From the NCBI GenBank assembly GCA_027039485.1, contig JALWDZ010000016.1, positions 62,528 to 97,357 on the forward strand: a DNA stretch of 34,830 nt, read 5' to 3'. Of this stretch, positions 1-9,169 are shown piece after piece. This DNA is from Candidatus Shapirobacteria bacterium. GTDB taxonomy: Bacteria > Patescibacteriota > Microgenomatia > UBA12405 > UBA6130. The translations under genes and the position numbers were made by a program. The notes below the pieces were generated by a model, which made no database searches, was not told where the DNA came from, and saw nothing but the letters and a program-made list of their open reading frames with translations. Position 1 is the stretch's first letter. Each line of letters begins with the position of its first letter.

Positions 1-2
1 AT

Positions 3-482
3 AAAGGATTAAAAGGTTGGCGCTTAGTGTAGCTAGGAGGAAGTTTGGTTAACCCGCGGAAAAATAAATTTTTGCAACGGCTAAAGCGGATGGCGGCGGG
101 ATACCCAATAGATTTTGCCGTAAATGTGTCGTTTGAGCAGTTGCGGGATTATTACCGCCAGGCCAAAATTTTTTGGCATGCGGCAGGCTACGGGGTGGAT
201 GAGCAAAAGCAACCTTACCGGGTGGAACATTTTGGCATGACAACGGTGGAGGCAATGGCCGCTGGTGGTGTCCCGGTAGTAATTGATAAAGGAGGCCTAC
301 GCGAGATTGTGCGACGTGGAGTGGGGGAGAGGTGGGGAAGTGTTGCTGAGCTGATAGAAAAAACAGAACAATTAATCAAAAATCCAACCCGTTGGCAGCG
401 CTATTCTTTGGCAGCCATTGAAAGATCGCAAGAATTTTCTAAGCAAAAATTTTGTTGGAAGTTAGAAGAAATTATCAAATGA
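3..482 (+). pseudogene. GT4-family glycosyltransferase, C-terminal part, interrupted by an in-frame TAG (30-32); 5' end outside window
   Basis: Frame 3 reads KGLKGWRLV*LGGSLVNPRKNKFLQRL...HFGMTTVEAMAAGGVPVVIDKGGLREIV, continuous with the ORF called from TTG 45. EAMAAGGVPVV is a GT4 C-terminal motif. Confidence 0.6.
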
Positions 483-1384
483 AAAACCAAGGTTATCGTA
501 TTTCTGTGGTTATTCCCACTTGGAACGGGGAAAAATTGTTGAGAAAAAATTTGCCCTCAACATTATCAGTTTTGCCGGCTGGAACAGAAGTCATTGTGGT
601 CGACGATGGTTCAGTTGATGGTAGTCAGGAGTATCTAAAAACCCAAGTAAAGCAGGCGGGAAAAATGAAGCTTGTTTTTCGCGTCATTGTCAATCGCCGT
701 AACCGCGGCTTTATTTATAGTTGTAACCAGGGCGTCAAAAGAGCTGCTGGTGATTTGGTTGTTCTCTTAAATAATGATGTTGTGCCTCAAAAAGGATTTT
801 TGGCGCCGGCGTTAAGGCATTTTTCTGACCCTAAAGTTTTTGCGGTTACCTTCAATGAAAAAACTTGGGGCTGGGCCCGCTTGTTTTGGCAAAATGGTTT
901 TATTCAATTGGGAGATGGCGGTCAGAGTAATAAAGCTCATTTTAGCGCCTGGGCCTCGGGAGGGAGCGCCGTCTTCCGCAAAACCATCTGGCAAGAATTA
1001 GATGGCTTTGATCCAGTGTACGAGCCTTTTTATTGGGAAGATGTCGATTTAGGCTATCGTGCTTGGAAGTCAGGTTATAAAATTTATTGGGAACCTAAAG
1101 CTAAAGTGGATCATCGCCACGAATCAACAATATCTAAATTTAGCCGCCGTTATGTGCAAAACATTCAAGAGCGCAATCGGTTGCTTTTTATCTGGCGGAA
1201 TATTAATGATAAAAGATTACGGTTGCAACATTGGCAGGGCCTGGCGCGCCAAGCAATACGCCATCCTGGTTATGCAAAGATTGTGGCTATGGCGTGGGGT
1301 CGCCTTTTGCGTTATCATCGCCCACCTAAGCGGACCGATGTTAGAAGCGATCGAGAGATTTTAGCGTTATTCAATGGAAAATAA
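479..1384 (+). CDS. GT2-family glycosyltransferase (rhamnosyltransferase-like)
   Basis: SVVIPTWNGEKLL, VVDDGSVDGS, LLNNDVVP, GFDPVYEPFYWEDVDLGYR. ATG 479 overlaps the preceding TGA (ATGA). Confidence 0.85.
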   Translation: MKNQGYRISVVIPTWNGEKLLRKNLPSTLSVLPAGTEVIVVDDGSVDGSQEYLKTQVKQAGKMKLVFRVIVNRRNRGFIYSCNQGVKRAAGDLVVLLNNDVVPQKGFLAPALRHFSDPKVFAVTFNEKTWGWARLFWQNGFIQLGDGGQSNKAHFSAWASGGSAVFRKTIWQELDGFDPVYEPFYWEDVDLGYRAWKSGYKIYWEPKAKVDHRHESTISKFSRRYVQNIQERNRLLFIWRNINDKRLRLQHWQGLARQAIRHPGYAKIVAMAWGRLLRYHRPPKRTDVRSDREILALFNGK

Positions 1385-2285
1385 GCCTCTCCTCTCTATT
1401 ATCATTGTTAATTACAACACTAAGGATCTCCTCCAAGAATGCCTCAACAGCCTTTTTAGGGCTGTAAATTCCAAATCCCAAATCCCCTGCCTGCGCAGGC
1501 AGGGAAATTACAAACAATATCAAAATTTAAATGACCAAATACAAAACATAGAAATTATCATCATTGATAATAATTCTCATGATGGCAGCAGGGCATTCCT
1601 CAAAGATTTGACTGATAAGACCAATAAATCCAATAAGGCTAATATCTCTCTTAAAACCATCTTTAATAAAACAAACCTTGGTTTTGCAAAAGCTAATAAC
1701 CAAGGAATAAGAATTGCCAAAGGCAAGTATATCCTTCTTCTTAATTCAGATACTATTGTTAAGAAAGGAGCCTTAGAGAGGATGGTGGGCTTCGCCGAAG
1801 AGCATCCCGAAGCAGGGGTAATTGCCCCGCGGTTATTGAATGCCGACGGTACCGTTCAGCCATCGTGTTTTCATTTTCCTACCCCTTGGAGGGCGATTCA
1901 AGAATTTTGGTTGGGCAAGAAAGGTTCTTTTTTGAAATATGCCCCTAGTGAGAAAAAACCATTGCCGGTAGATGCGGTGGTCGGGGCAGCTTTTTTGCTT
2001 ACTCCCCAAGCGCGAAAAAAAGTCGGCCTTTTAAACGAACGCTACTTTTTTTATTTTGAGGATTTAGATTATTGCCGCCGAGTCCGACAGGCAGGCTTAA
2101 AGGTTTATTATTTGCCGGAAGCAGAAATTGTCCATCTGCACGGGGCTAGCAGCAAAAAACTTGCCCAAGGGCCAAATAGATGGCTTATCGAAAGCAGCAA
2201 AATTTATCATGGCCATTGGCGATATTATTTGATTACTGCCATAATAAGGGTAAGTCAAATATGGAAAAAATTACTCGGCCGCTAA
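1374..2285 (+). CDS. GT2-family glycosyltransferase carrying repeat-derived in-frame insertions
   Basis: LSIIIVNYNTKDLLQECLNSL, IIIDNNSHDGS, NLGFAKANNQG, LLLNSDT, YFFYFEDLDYCRR. Confidence 0.85.
   Translation: MENKPLLSIIIVNYNTKDLLQECLNSLFRAVNSKSQIPCLRRQGNYKQYQNLNDQIQNIEIIIIDNNSHDGSRAFLKDLTDKTNKSNKANISLKTIFNKTNLGFAKANNQGIRIAKGKYILLLNSDTIVKKGALERMVGFAEEHPEAGVIAPRLLNADGTVQPSCFHFPTPWRAIQEFWLGKKGSFLKYAPSEKKPLPVDAVVGAAFLLTPQARKKVGLLNERYFFYFEDLDYCRRVRQAGLKVYYLPEAEIVHLHGASSKKLAQGPNRWLIESSKIYHGHWRYYLITAIIRVSQIWKKLLGR
1476..1546 (+). repeat. In-CDS repeat: AAATCCCAAATCC + perfect 20-bp palindrome (1485-1504) + AAATGACCAAATACAAAAC
   Basis: CCCTGCCTGC/GCAGGCAGGG palindrome. The flanking words match the intergenic inverted repeat at 19.93-20.14 kb. 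Confidence 0.75.
1610..1645 (+). repeat. Four-unit 9-nt tandem repeat in CDS
   Basis: GACTGATAA GACCAATAA ATCCAATAA GGCTAATAT, encoding (D)LTDKTNKSNKANI. Confidence 0.65.
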
Positions 2286-2599
2286 GCTTGGAAGAAATAA
2301 AAGCTCTGCAGAAGCGGTATGGCTCTTATGTCAAAGTGGTAGTAGATCTTAGTCGTGGTGTTTTGGTGATTGGTTGCGAGCTTCATATTGATGGAGTGCG
2401 GGTGTTGGTTAATGATGGCAGTTCAGAAAAAAATATTTGGGGTGGTGGCATAAGTTGGCCAGAGCGGAAGGTGGATACCACCGCCGTTTTTAATTTAAGG
2501 CCATCTTTGGGGAACGAAAGTATGGAAATTTTAAATTCAACAAAAAGAAAAAAGTTTGTAGAGATTGTTACTAAATATTTGCTAAAAGAAAGACCATGA
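2261..2599 (+). CDS. DUF5674-like protein
   Basis: PLSLEEIKALQKRYGSYVKVVVDLSRGVLVIGCELHIDGVRVLVNDGSSEKNIWG..FNLRPSLGNES..I resembles remembered DUF5674 proteins of CPR bacteria. ATG 2261 is chosen as start. Confidence 0.7.
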   Translation: MEKITRPLSLEEIKALQKRYGSYVKVVVDLSRGVLVIGCELHIDGVRVLVNDGSSEKNIWGGGISWPERKVDTTAVFNLRPSLGNESMEILNSTKRKKFVEIVTKYLLKERP

Positions 2600-2865
2600 A
2601 GACAAAAGTTAAGAAGGTGTTGCTGGCAGATGCAGTGGGCAATTTGTATCGGGCGGCTTTCTTTTTGGCCCGCAGTGCCCGGGGAAAGGATTTAGCAGAA
2701 GAAATGCTCGATAAAACCGAGGCAATTTTTGCTGATGCTGGTCTGGCTAACCAAAAAATTACTTTTTTGAAAAAGCGGCTAAAAACGGTCGTTGGCAAAA
2801 ACGAACGGTTAGTTTTAGCCGAACGGATTCTAGATGAATATCAAAAATTTAAGAAGTTGATTTAA
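2596..2865 (+). CDS. Small predicted helical hypothetical protein (89 aa)
   Basis: ATGA overlap with the upstream CDS; K/A/E-rich sequence; no family recognised. Confidence 0.6.
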   Translation: MKTKVKKVLLADAVGNLYRAAFFLARSARGKDLAEEMLDKTEAIFADAGLANQKITFLKKRLKTVVGKNERLVLAERILDEYQKFKKLI

Positions 2866-2872
2866 GACGGAC

Positions 2873-2895
2873 AAATATTTAAGGCTTAAATATTT
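2873..2895. promoter_or_regulatory. Perfect 23-nt palindrome just upstream of ATG 2902
   Basis: AAATATTTAAG-G-CTTAAATATTT. Confidence 0.5.
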
Positions 2896-2901
2896 ATTAG
2901 A

Positions 2902-4374
2902 ATGAAAGTTTTAAAAAAGCTATTATTTCTAGCGACATTAGCTGCGGTATTATTTTATTCCCATGAGTTTTTCTTCTTGCGGCGCTTGGCCTTAGCCAAA
3001 ATTCCAGTTCCAGAGATCCTAGATGAGTTTGATTTTGTTTGGACAGGGAAAAGCTTCTTGCAAACAGGGGTACCTACGGGGTGGTCTGATCTTGGTGCAT
3101 ATAATAGTTCTAAATTAGGCGTTGCCTATGGTTCTCTTGCAGGCTTTTCCATGAAGCAAAATGGTGAAAAAATCAGCTTGTTTAATTATATTAATTACCA
3201 TTTTCCGGTAATTTCGATCCGAAAAATAGATTATGGTTTAGGCGATAGATATATAAGATTTGTAACTCCTTATTTTGACCATCCTTTATTAGCGGCAGTA
3301 GTGTATGGCCTAAACACAAATGCAGATTCCATAGAGAGCGTTGCCCCTAGAGAATTTCGTGTTACTAGCATTAGTTTAGCTGTTTTAACGGGGGTGTTGG
3401 TTTTTCTGGTAGGTAGTCAATTTTTAAATGTAGGGGTAGGTTTTTTAGCATTCTTAGTTTATAGCCTTACACCCACTTTTGTTTTTACAGCGCGTTTAGC
3501 ACTAGCGGAAAATGTTATGGCTCCTTTATACCTTTTGTCTTTGCTTTTCTTGGGGGTATATCAGCATAAAAAGAAAAGGTTTTTTGTAATACTATCTGGA
3601 ATTTTTGCAGGTTTGACAGCATTAACGAAATTGCCGGGATGGTTTATTATCGCGACGATAGTATATTGGCTGTGGCGTATGCAAGACAGAAAAGGATTGT
3701 GGATTTTTGTGATGTCAGCTTTGCCAATAGCATTTTCGTACCCTTTATACGGTTTAATTTTAGCGCCTAATTTGTATTTGCGAGTAATAGCTAACCAAGC
3801 CAACAGGCCATTTTCTGCTGCTATGAATTTATTGACACAAATATCAAAGCCCACTTTTAAGGACTGGTTTATAGACGGTTGGTGGAGCGGAAGCTGGATG
3901 GTTACCTTTTGGTATGCCTCAAGAAAGTTAAAAGAAAAACAAAAAGCTATTTTAAGTCTTGCTTTTTTTGTCTTACTGGTTACCACTATATTGATGTCGT
4001 CAGCAAATTATCCGTGGTATTTTATAAGTGCGTCACCGTTGTTAGCGATTTTTACGGGGATTTTTTTATGGGATTTGCTGAGATCTCCCTCTCTAGGAGA
4101 AATTTTGATTTTTTTCATATTTTTCTTTTCCTCGAGCTTTTATTGGGGATTCAATGTTATCAATGTTAACCATAACTATAAGTGCAAGTTGATTTATAAG
4201 GTCCTTTTATCTATTTTATTTGGAGCAGGCCTATTGCATGATTTCTTAAAACGTTTTGGTTGGTGGCGGTGGCTTTGGCGCTTGTTTTTAGTGATTCTCC
4301 TTTATAAACTTTTTCTTTGGAATTTTCGATCAATTATGTATTTAGTGGCTCATTGGGGAAATTGGTTAAAGTGA
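2902..4374 (+). CDS. Polytopic membrane protein, GT-C glycosyltransferase-like
   Basis: Many hydrophobic segments; AGLTALTKLPGWFI-type GT-C segment; glycosyltransferase neighbourhood. Confidence 0.6.
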   Translation: MKVLKKLLFLATLAAVLFYSHEFFFLRRLALAKIPVPEILDEFDFVWTGKSFLQTGVPTGWSDLGAYNSSKLGVAYGSLAGFSMKQNGEKISLFNYINYHFPVISIRKIDYGLGDRYIRFVTPYFDHPLLAAVVYGLNTNADSIESVAPREFRVTSISLAVLTGVLVFLVGSQFLNVGVGFLAFLVYSLTPTFVFTARLALAENVMAPLYLLSLLFLGVYQHKKKRFFVILSGIFAGLTALTKLPGWFIIATIVYWLWRMQDRKGLWIFVMSALPIAFSYPLYGLILAPNLYLRVIANQANRPFSAAMNLLTQISKPTFKDWFIDGWWSGSWMVTFWYASRKLKEKQKAILSLAFFVLLVTTILMSSANYPWYFISASPLLAIFTGIFLWDLLRSPSLGEILIFFIFFFSSSFYWGFNVINVNHNYKCKLIYKVLLSILFGAGLLHDFLKRFGWWRWLWRLFLVILLYKLFLWNFRSIMYLVAHWGNWLK

Positions 4375-5684
4375 ATATCAAAAATTGGTTCGGGAGTTTT
4401 AAATTTTGGTTGCTGTTGGCATTTTTGTTGCGGTTGACCTTGGCCATTGTTGGCGGTTACCATCCCGACATTTTGAATCATGTTGATTGGGGCAATAGAT
4501 TCTGGCAGTATGGCGCTAAGAATTTTTATGAGCAAAGCATTTGGGGCGTCTCCTGGCCTAACCAGCCTCTCGGTTCGATTTATTTGTTTGCTCTTATTGC
4601 CAAGCTGGCCCATTGGTGTTTTGTGGTAGCTTGGTGGTTAAATCTCAAGTTGCCTCTTTTTCCCTCTTTTATCTTTCCGTTTTTGGAAGCTAAGCTGCAA
4701 ATTATTTTGTTGAAAATGCCTTTTATTTTAGCCGACTTGGGGTTGGGCTGGCTTGTTTACCAAGTTGGGCAGCAATTGACAGGGAGGAAAAAACTAGCCC
4801 TTCTCGGCATGGTCCTTTTCCTTTTTAATCCGCCACTTATTTACAATTCGGCGATTTGGGGACAAACCGATTCGCTGGTGAATTTTTTGGCGCTTTGGGG
4901 CTTGTGGCAGTTTTATCGCCGCCACTATTATCAAGGTTGGTTGGGATTTTTGTTATCTTGGTATTTCAAAATGTCTTTAGTTGTTTGGGCGCCCGTTCTT
5001 TTTATTTTAGGGTGGCTTTACCGCCGCGATTTGCCAAAGATATTTTTAGCTGGTTTCTTAATAGGAGGTTCTCTGGCGGTTATTTCTTTGCCAGCCGTGC
5101 ACCATGGCAATGTCTTTTCTTGGCTTTGGTATCTTTATACTAACCGCATTTTCCCCCGCCAGGGACATATGCTTTCCGGCAATGCCTTTAATTTCTGGAG
5201 CTTTCTTTATGGCATCGATTTAAGCCTGCGAGAGAATATTCGCCTCTGCGGTATTTCTGCCAAAACGATTGGTAGGGGAATAAGCCTGGTGATAATTATC
5301 GCTATTAGCGGTTTGTCTTGGTGGCAGGTGAGTCGAAAAAACAATAATTTTAGATTCCAGAACGCTTTGTGGCTAATCTTATTAATTTCTTTTGCTGCCT
5401 TTTTGTTTTTAACCAATATGCACGAGCGTTATCTCTACCCAATTTTTGCCCCCCTTGCTATTTTAACTACAATGGGTGAAATAAGCGTAGGATGGTACGT
5501 TCTCTTATCTTTAATCCATTGGCTTAACCTTTATAATTTGTGGTGGTATCCCCATTGGCAATGGCTGGAAAATATTTTGCAATGGCACCAATTTTTCTTG
5601 CCACGAATTTTATCGTTGATTTTAATATTGATTTTTGTTCGCCTCTGCCTTTTTGCGTATAATAAAGGTAATGAAAAAGTATAA
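4371..5684 (+). CDS. GT-C membrane mannosyltransferase-like (GT87/DUF2029-type)
   Basis: YNSAIWGQTDSLVNFLALWGLW, FLFLTNMHERYLYP. GTG 4371 overlaps the previous TGA; the listed TTG 4317 start is less likely. Confidence 0.7.
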   Translation: MNIKNWFGSFKFWLLLAFLLRLTLAIVGGYHPDILNHVDWGNRFWQYGAKNFYEQSIWGVSWPNQPLGSIYLFALIAKLAHWCFVVAWWLNLKLPLFPSFIFPFLEAKLQIILLKMPFILADLGLGWLVYQVGQQLTGRKKLALLGMVLFLFNPPLIYNSAIWGQTDSLVNFLALWGLWQFYRRHYYQGWLGFLLSWYFKMSLVVWAPVLFILGWLYRRDLPKIFLAGFLIGGSLAVISLPAVHHGNVFSWLWYLYTNRIFPRQGHMLSGNAFNFWSFLYGIDLSLRENIRLCGISAKTIGRGISLVIIIAISGLSWWQVSRKNNNFRFQNALWLILLISFAAFLFLTNMHERYLYPIFAPLAILTTMGEISVGWYVLLSLIHWLNLYNLWWYPHWQWLENILQWHQFFLPRILSLILILIFVRLCLFAYNKGNEKV

Positions 5685-7362
5685 GCTATGGTTAGGCATC
5701 ATCCTTATTTTGGCTTTATTTTTGCGCCTTTACAAATTAAACCAGCTGGAACTTTTTGGTGACGAACTTGATGTTGGCTATCATGCCTATTCACTCTTGC
5801 TAACTGGCCGAGATTATCGAGGTCAAAAATGGCCAGTTTATATCCATTCTTTTTCTGAATGGCGGGCGCCACTTTTAATGTACGCCGCTGCTCCCTTTGT
5901 GGGCGTTTTTGGACTTAACGAGTGGGGGGTGCGCTTACCGGCAGTCTTTTTTGGCATTTTGGATATAATTTTTCTGGCGCTTTTTGTTTGGGAGCTTAGC
6001 CGAAAAGAAGAACTGGCCTTAGTGAGCGCCTTTCTTTTAGCAGTGGCCCCGTGGCATATTCATTATTCTCGGGCTGCTTTTGAAGTAACCCTTCTTTTGT
6101 TTCTTTTACTGGCAGGAGGCTGGGCTTTGCTGCGTGGCTGGCGGCAGCATCAGAAAAAAATGTTTTGGTTGGCTGGCTTAGCGTTTGCTCTCACTTTTTA
6201 CACCTACAGCACTGCTAATCTTTTTACCCCCTCATTCCTTTTGGGGGTGGCAATAATTTACTTTCCTAAAATTAAGCGCCAGTTTTCTTTTTGGATGAAG
6301 TGGGGTTTGGTAATGGCAATATTGGTAACCCCTTTGTTTTGGATGGTCATTAGGGGTCCGGCCGCTGGCCGTTTTGAATTAATTAGTATTTTTCATGACC
6401 CCCAAGCTCGGGCCCAAATTATTTTCAAACGAAATACTGGTGTCGCCTCACCTTTGGTAGAAAGGTTTTTTCACAACAAGGCAACTGCCTGGGGCAAAAG
6501 TCTTTTGGCTAATTATTTAACAGCATTTTCCCCTCAATTTCTTTTCTTGACCGGTGATCCTCGGCCGCGTCACAACCTGCCCCAATCGGGCGAGTTTTTT
6601 TGGCCATTGATTTTTTTCTTGGCGGCTGGCTTTTGGCAGCTTAAAAAATGTTTCTCCAAAAAGGAACGCCGCTTATTGCTCCTTTGGCTTTTGTTGGCTC
6701 CTTTGCCGGCAGCTCTAACGGTTGGTGGCGGCAACCACGCTACCCGCCTATTTCTTCTTTTGCCTCCTTTGGCAATCGTTATGGCGAGCGGCTTGATGTT
6801 AGTATGGCAAAAAAGGCTGGGAGCTTTGGTGGCGGTCGCCGCAATCTTAATTCTTCTGCTTTTTTGGGAGCATAACTACCTGGTTCATTATCCTCGGGAG
6901 CAATACCGTTATTGGCATTATGGCTACCGTGAAGCAATGACCTGGTTGAATGATCATCAGGGTAATTATTCGCAAATTATTATCAACAACAGCCACGAGC
7001 CGGCGCTTATCCGTTATCTTTTTTGGATCAAAAGGGATCCAGCTTGGTTTCAAAAACATTTCCATAGTGACCAAGAAAAGAAAGGCATTTTACCCAACTG
7101 GCAAGGTTTTCGTTTAGGGAAAGTATTTTTTGGCCGGATTAGCAAGCGGGATAAGGTGGCTTGGTTACAGAAGCATCTTTTGCCTAAAACAGCCTATCTT
7201 GCTTTTCAAAAAGACGAAATTCCCGGCGATTGGAATTGGCAGAAGGCGCCGCCAAGGGGGCTAAGGGTGTTAAAGTTAATTCATGATCCTTGGGGTAAGC
7301 CTTTGATGGAGTGGATCACGAAGCAGGGACCAGGAAATCAGGGTATCAGGGAAAGGAATTAG
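5671..7362 (+). CDS. ArnT/PMT-like GT-C glycosyltransferase (paralog 1 of 5)
   Basis: LELFGDELDVGYHAYSLLLTGRDYRGQKWPVYIHSFSEWRAPLLMY; ATG 5671. Confidence 0.8.
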   Translation: MKKYKLWLGIILILALFLRLYKLNQLELFGDELDVGYHAYSLLLTGRDYRGQKWPVYIHSFSEWRAPLLMYAAAPFVGVFGLNEWGVRLPAVFFGILDIIFLALFVWELSRKEELALVSAFLLAVAPWHIHYSRAAFEVTLLLFLLLAGGWALLRGWRQHQKKMFWLAGLAFALTFYTYSTANLFTPSFLLGVAIIYFPKIKRQFSFWMKWGLVMAILVTPLFWMVIRGPAAGRFELISIFHDPQARAQIIFKRNTGVASPLVERFFHNKATAWGKSLLANYLTAFSPQFLFLTGDPRPRHNLPQSGEFFWPLIFFLAAGFWQLKKCFSKKERRLLLLWLLLAPLPAALTVGGGNHATRLFLLLPPLAIVMASGLMLVWQKRLGALVAVAAILILLLFWEHNYLVHYPREQYRYWHYGYREAMTWLNDHQGNYSQIIINNSHEPALIRYLFWIKRDPAWFQKHFHSDQEKKGILPNWQGFRLGKVFFGRISKRDKVAWLQKHLLPKTAYLAFQKDEIPGDWNWQKAPPRGLRVLKLIHDPWGKPLMEWITKQGPGNQGIRERN

Positions 7363-7448
7363 AGAATCAGGAGACCAGAGGCAAAAACAGTCTCTTGATA
7401 TTCTGAGCTCCGATGTTCTTTCCCAGGTACCCGGGTGTTCTGGTACCC
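7326..7448. repeat. Imperfect long inverted repeat (about 55-nt arms) spanning the stop codon of the upstream CDS
   Basis: Left arm gggaccaggaaatcagggtatcagggaaaggaattagagaatcaggagaccagag; the reverse complement of the right arm, gggtaccagaacacccgggtacctgggaaagaacatcggagctcagaatatcaagag, is clearly similar. Loop about 7381-7391. Confidence 0.7.
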
Positions 7449-7456
7449 TTTTAAAA

Positions 7457-9169
7457 ATGAAAAATAAAATAAGAATGAAGCACTGGTTGTTATTAGTCAT
7501 TTTTATTGGTGGCAGTTTTCTGCGCCTTTGGCACTTAGATAAAATCCCGCCGGGGTTTACGCCGGATGAAGCGGCCCAAGGTTATACGGCTTATTCCCTT
7601 TTAAAAACTGGCCGCGACGAATGGGGTGTAAAATGGCCCTTTAATTTGCGCTCTTTTGGCGATTTTAAGCCGCCCTTGCAAACATATTTAATGATTCCCG
7701 CCGTGGCAGCGTTGGGATTGAATGAAACAGCTGTCCGTTTGCCCAATGCCCTTTTGGCCAGTTTTACCTTGGTGGGTGTTTTCTTGCTTGCCGGTGAGCT
7801 TTTTTCTTCACCTGTGATTGGTCTCATCAGCGCTACTCTTCTGGCTATTTCGCCTTGGTATTTGCCCCTTTCGCGGGGAGCCTTTGAAGCTAACCTGACA
7901 GTTTTCTTCTTTAGTTTTGGCTTCTATTTCTTTTTGAAAATGCTAAAAACGCCGCGTTGGTCTTGGCAAATTTTAGCAGCTCTTTTTTTGGGTTTAAATC
8001 TTTTTTCTTACCATAGCGCCAAATTAATTACTCCATTAATTGTGCTTATTTTCCTGGGTTACAAATTTTGGCCCCTTGAAATTAAAAGACAAAAATGGCC
8101 GCAATTAGTTAAAGAGGCATTTGCTGGTCAAAGATTATTTTGGCTTGCTTTTGGTTTGGTTTTTCTTTTGGCCTATGCCTCGTTTTTCAATGGAGGCCAA
8201 ACGCGGGGGACAGATATTGCCGTCTTTCATCCGACTGATAATTGGCAGGCGGTGAAAGAAGAGCGTTGGTGGGCAATAAAAGCTGGTTTGCCGGCGCCCG
8301 CAGTCCGCCTTTTTCATAATAAGTTAACCTATTCTTTGGTCCATTTCAGCAAAAATTACCTGAGTTATTTCTCGCCGCAATTTTTCTTTTCCGAGGGGCC
8401 TGGCGAGGGCACTTACGGGATGATTCCCGGTCGGGGTGTGCTTTATTGGTGGGCTTTGCCCCTGTTGCTTTTGGGGATTTATTGGCTGATAAAAAGTCCC
8501 CAACCAGAAATGGTTTTGCTAATCGTTATTATTCTTTTAGCCCCTCTTCCAGCTGCTTTAGCCAAAGGCACCCGGGCGGCCAATCGGGCGGCGGTGATGA
8601 TGCCCTGGATAAACATCTTTTTGGCGGCGGTAATTTGGCGTTTGTTTAAGATTATGAAAGAAATGCGCCAGCTGAAAAGAGCGATAGTAATTATTGCCTC
8701 TCTTGTGGTTATTTTTTATTTTGTCGCTTCTTTTGGCGAAGATTATTTTATCCAAAGCCCGCGTAAAATTGCCCCGGCCATGCTTTATGGCCGTTGCCAG
8801 GCGTTGCGTTGGGTGGCAAAACATTATCCTCAGGCAAAAACAGTTGTCGTCTCGCGCCGCCTTTCAGAACCGCAGGCCTATGTAATGTTTTGCTTGCATT
8901 ATCCGCCGCGGAAGGTCCAAGAAGCTAGCCCGGCCTGGCGGGAATATTCTCGGCGCCATTTGAGTTTCTTAGACCAACTGGGCGATTACCACTTGGGCAA
9001 ATTCATTTTCCGGGAAATAAATTGGACTTCTGACCACCAGCTTAAAAATGCTGTCCTGGTTGGTAAACCGGAAGAATTTCCCGGGGAGGTAAAAGTAGAT
9101 AAAATTATTTATTATCCCAACCATCAGCCGGCGATAAAAATTTACAAGACAATAAATTATGAAAAATAA
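7457..9169 (+). CDS. ArnT/PMT-like GT-C glycosyltransferase (paralog 2 of 5)
   Basis: PPGFTPDEAAQGYTAYSLLKTGRDEWGVKWPFNLRSFGDFKPPLQTYL. Confidence 0.82.
   Translation: MKNKIRMKHWLLLVIFIGGSFLRLWHLDKIPPGFTPDEAAQGYTAYSLLKTGRDEWGVKWPFNLRSFGDFKPPLQTYLMIPAVAALGLNETAVRLPNALLASFTLVGVFLLAGELFSSPVIGLISATLLAISPWYLPLSRGAFEANLTVFFFSFGFYFFLKMLKTPRWSWQILAALFLGLNLFSYHSAKLITPLIVLIFLGYKFWPLEIKRQKWPQLVKEAFAGQRLFWLAFGLVFLLAYASFFNGGQTRGTDIAVFHPTDNWQAVKEERWWAIKAGLPAPAVRLFHNKLTYSLVHFSKNYLSYFSPQFFFSEGPGEGTYGMIPGRGVLYWWALPLLLLGIYWLIKSPQPEMVLLIVIILLAPLPAALAKGTRAANRAAVMMPWINIFLAAVIWRLFKIMKEMRQLKRAIVIIASLVVIFYFVASFGEDYFIQSPRKIAPAMLYGRCQALRWVAKHYPQAKTVVVSRRLSEPQAYVMFCLHYPPRKVQEASPAWREYSRRHLSFLDQLGDYHLGKFIFREINWTSDHQLKNAVLVGKPEEFPGEVKVDKIIYYPNHQPAIKIYKTINYEK

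Noticed and set aside
30-32. Alternative genetic code (TAG or TGA recoded)
   Set aside because: TAG and TGA both end several normal genes at sensible positions (for example TAG 7360-7362, TGA 4372-4374).
3561-3986. Antisense ORF of 141 aa (and other listed minus-strand ORFs such as 21331-21903, 26634-27059, 34489-34722)
   Set aside because: They shadow well-supported plus-strand genes and lack recognisable protein motifs.
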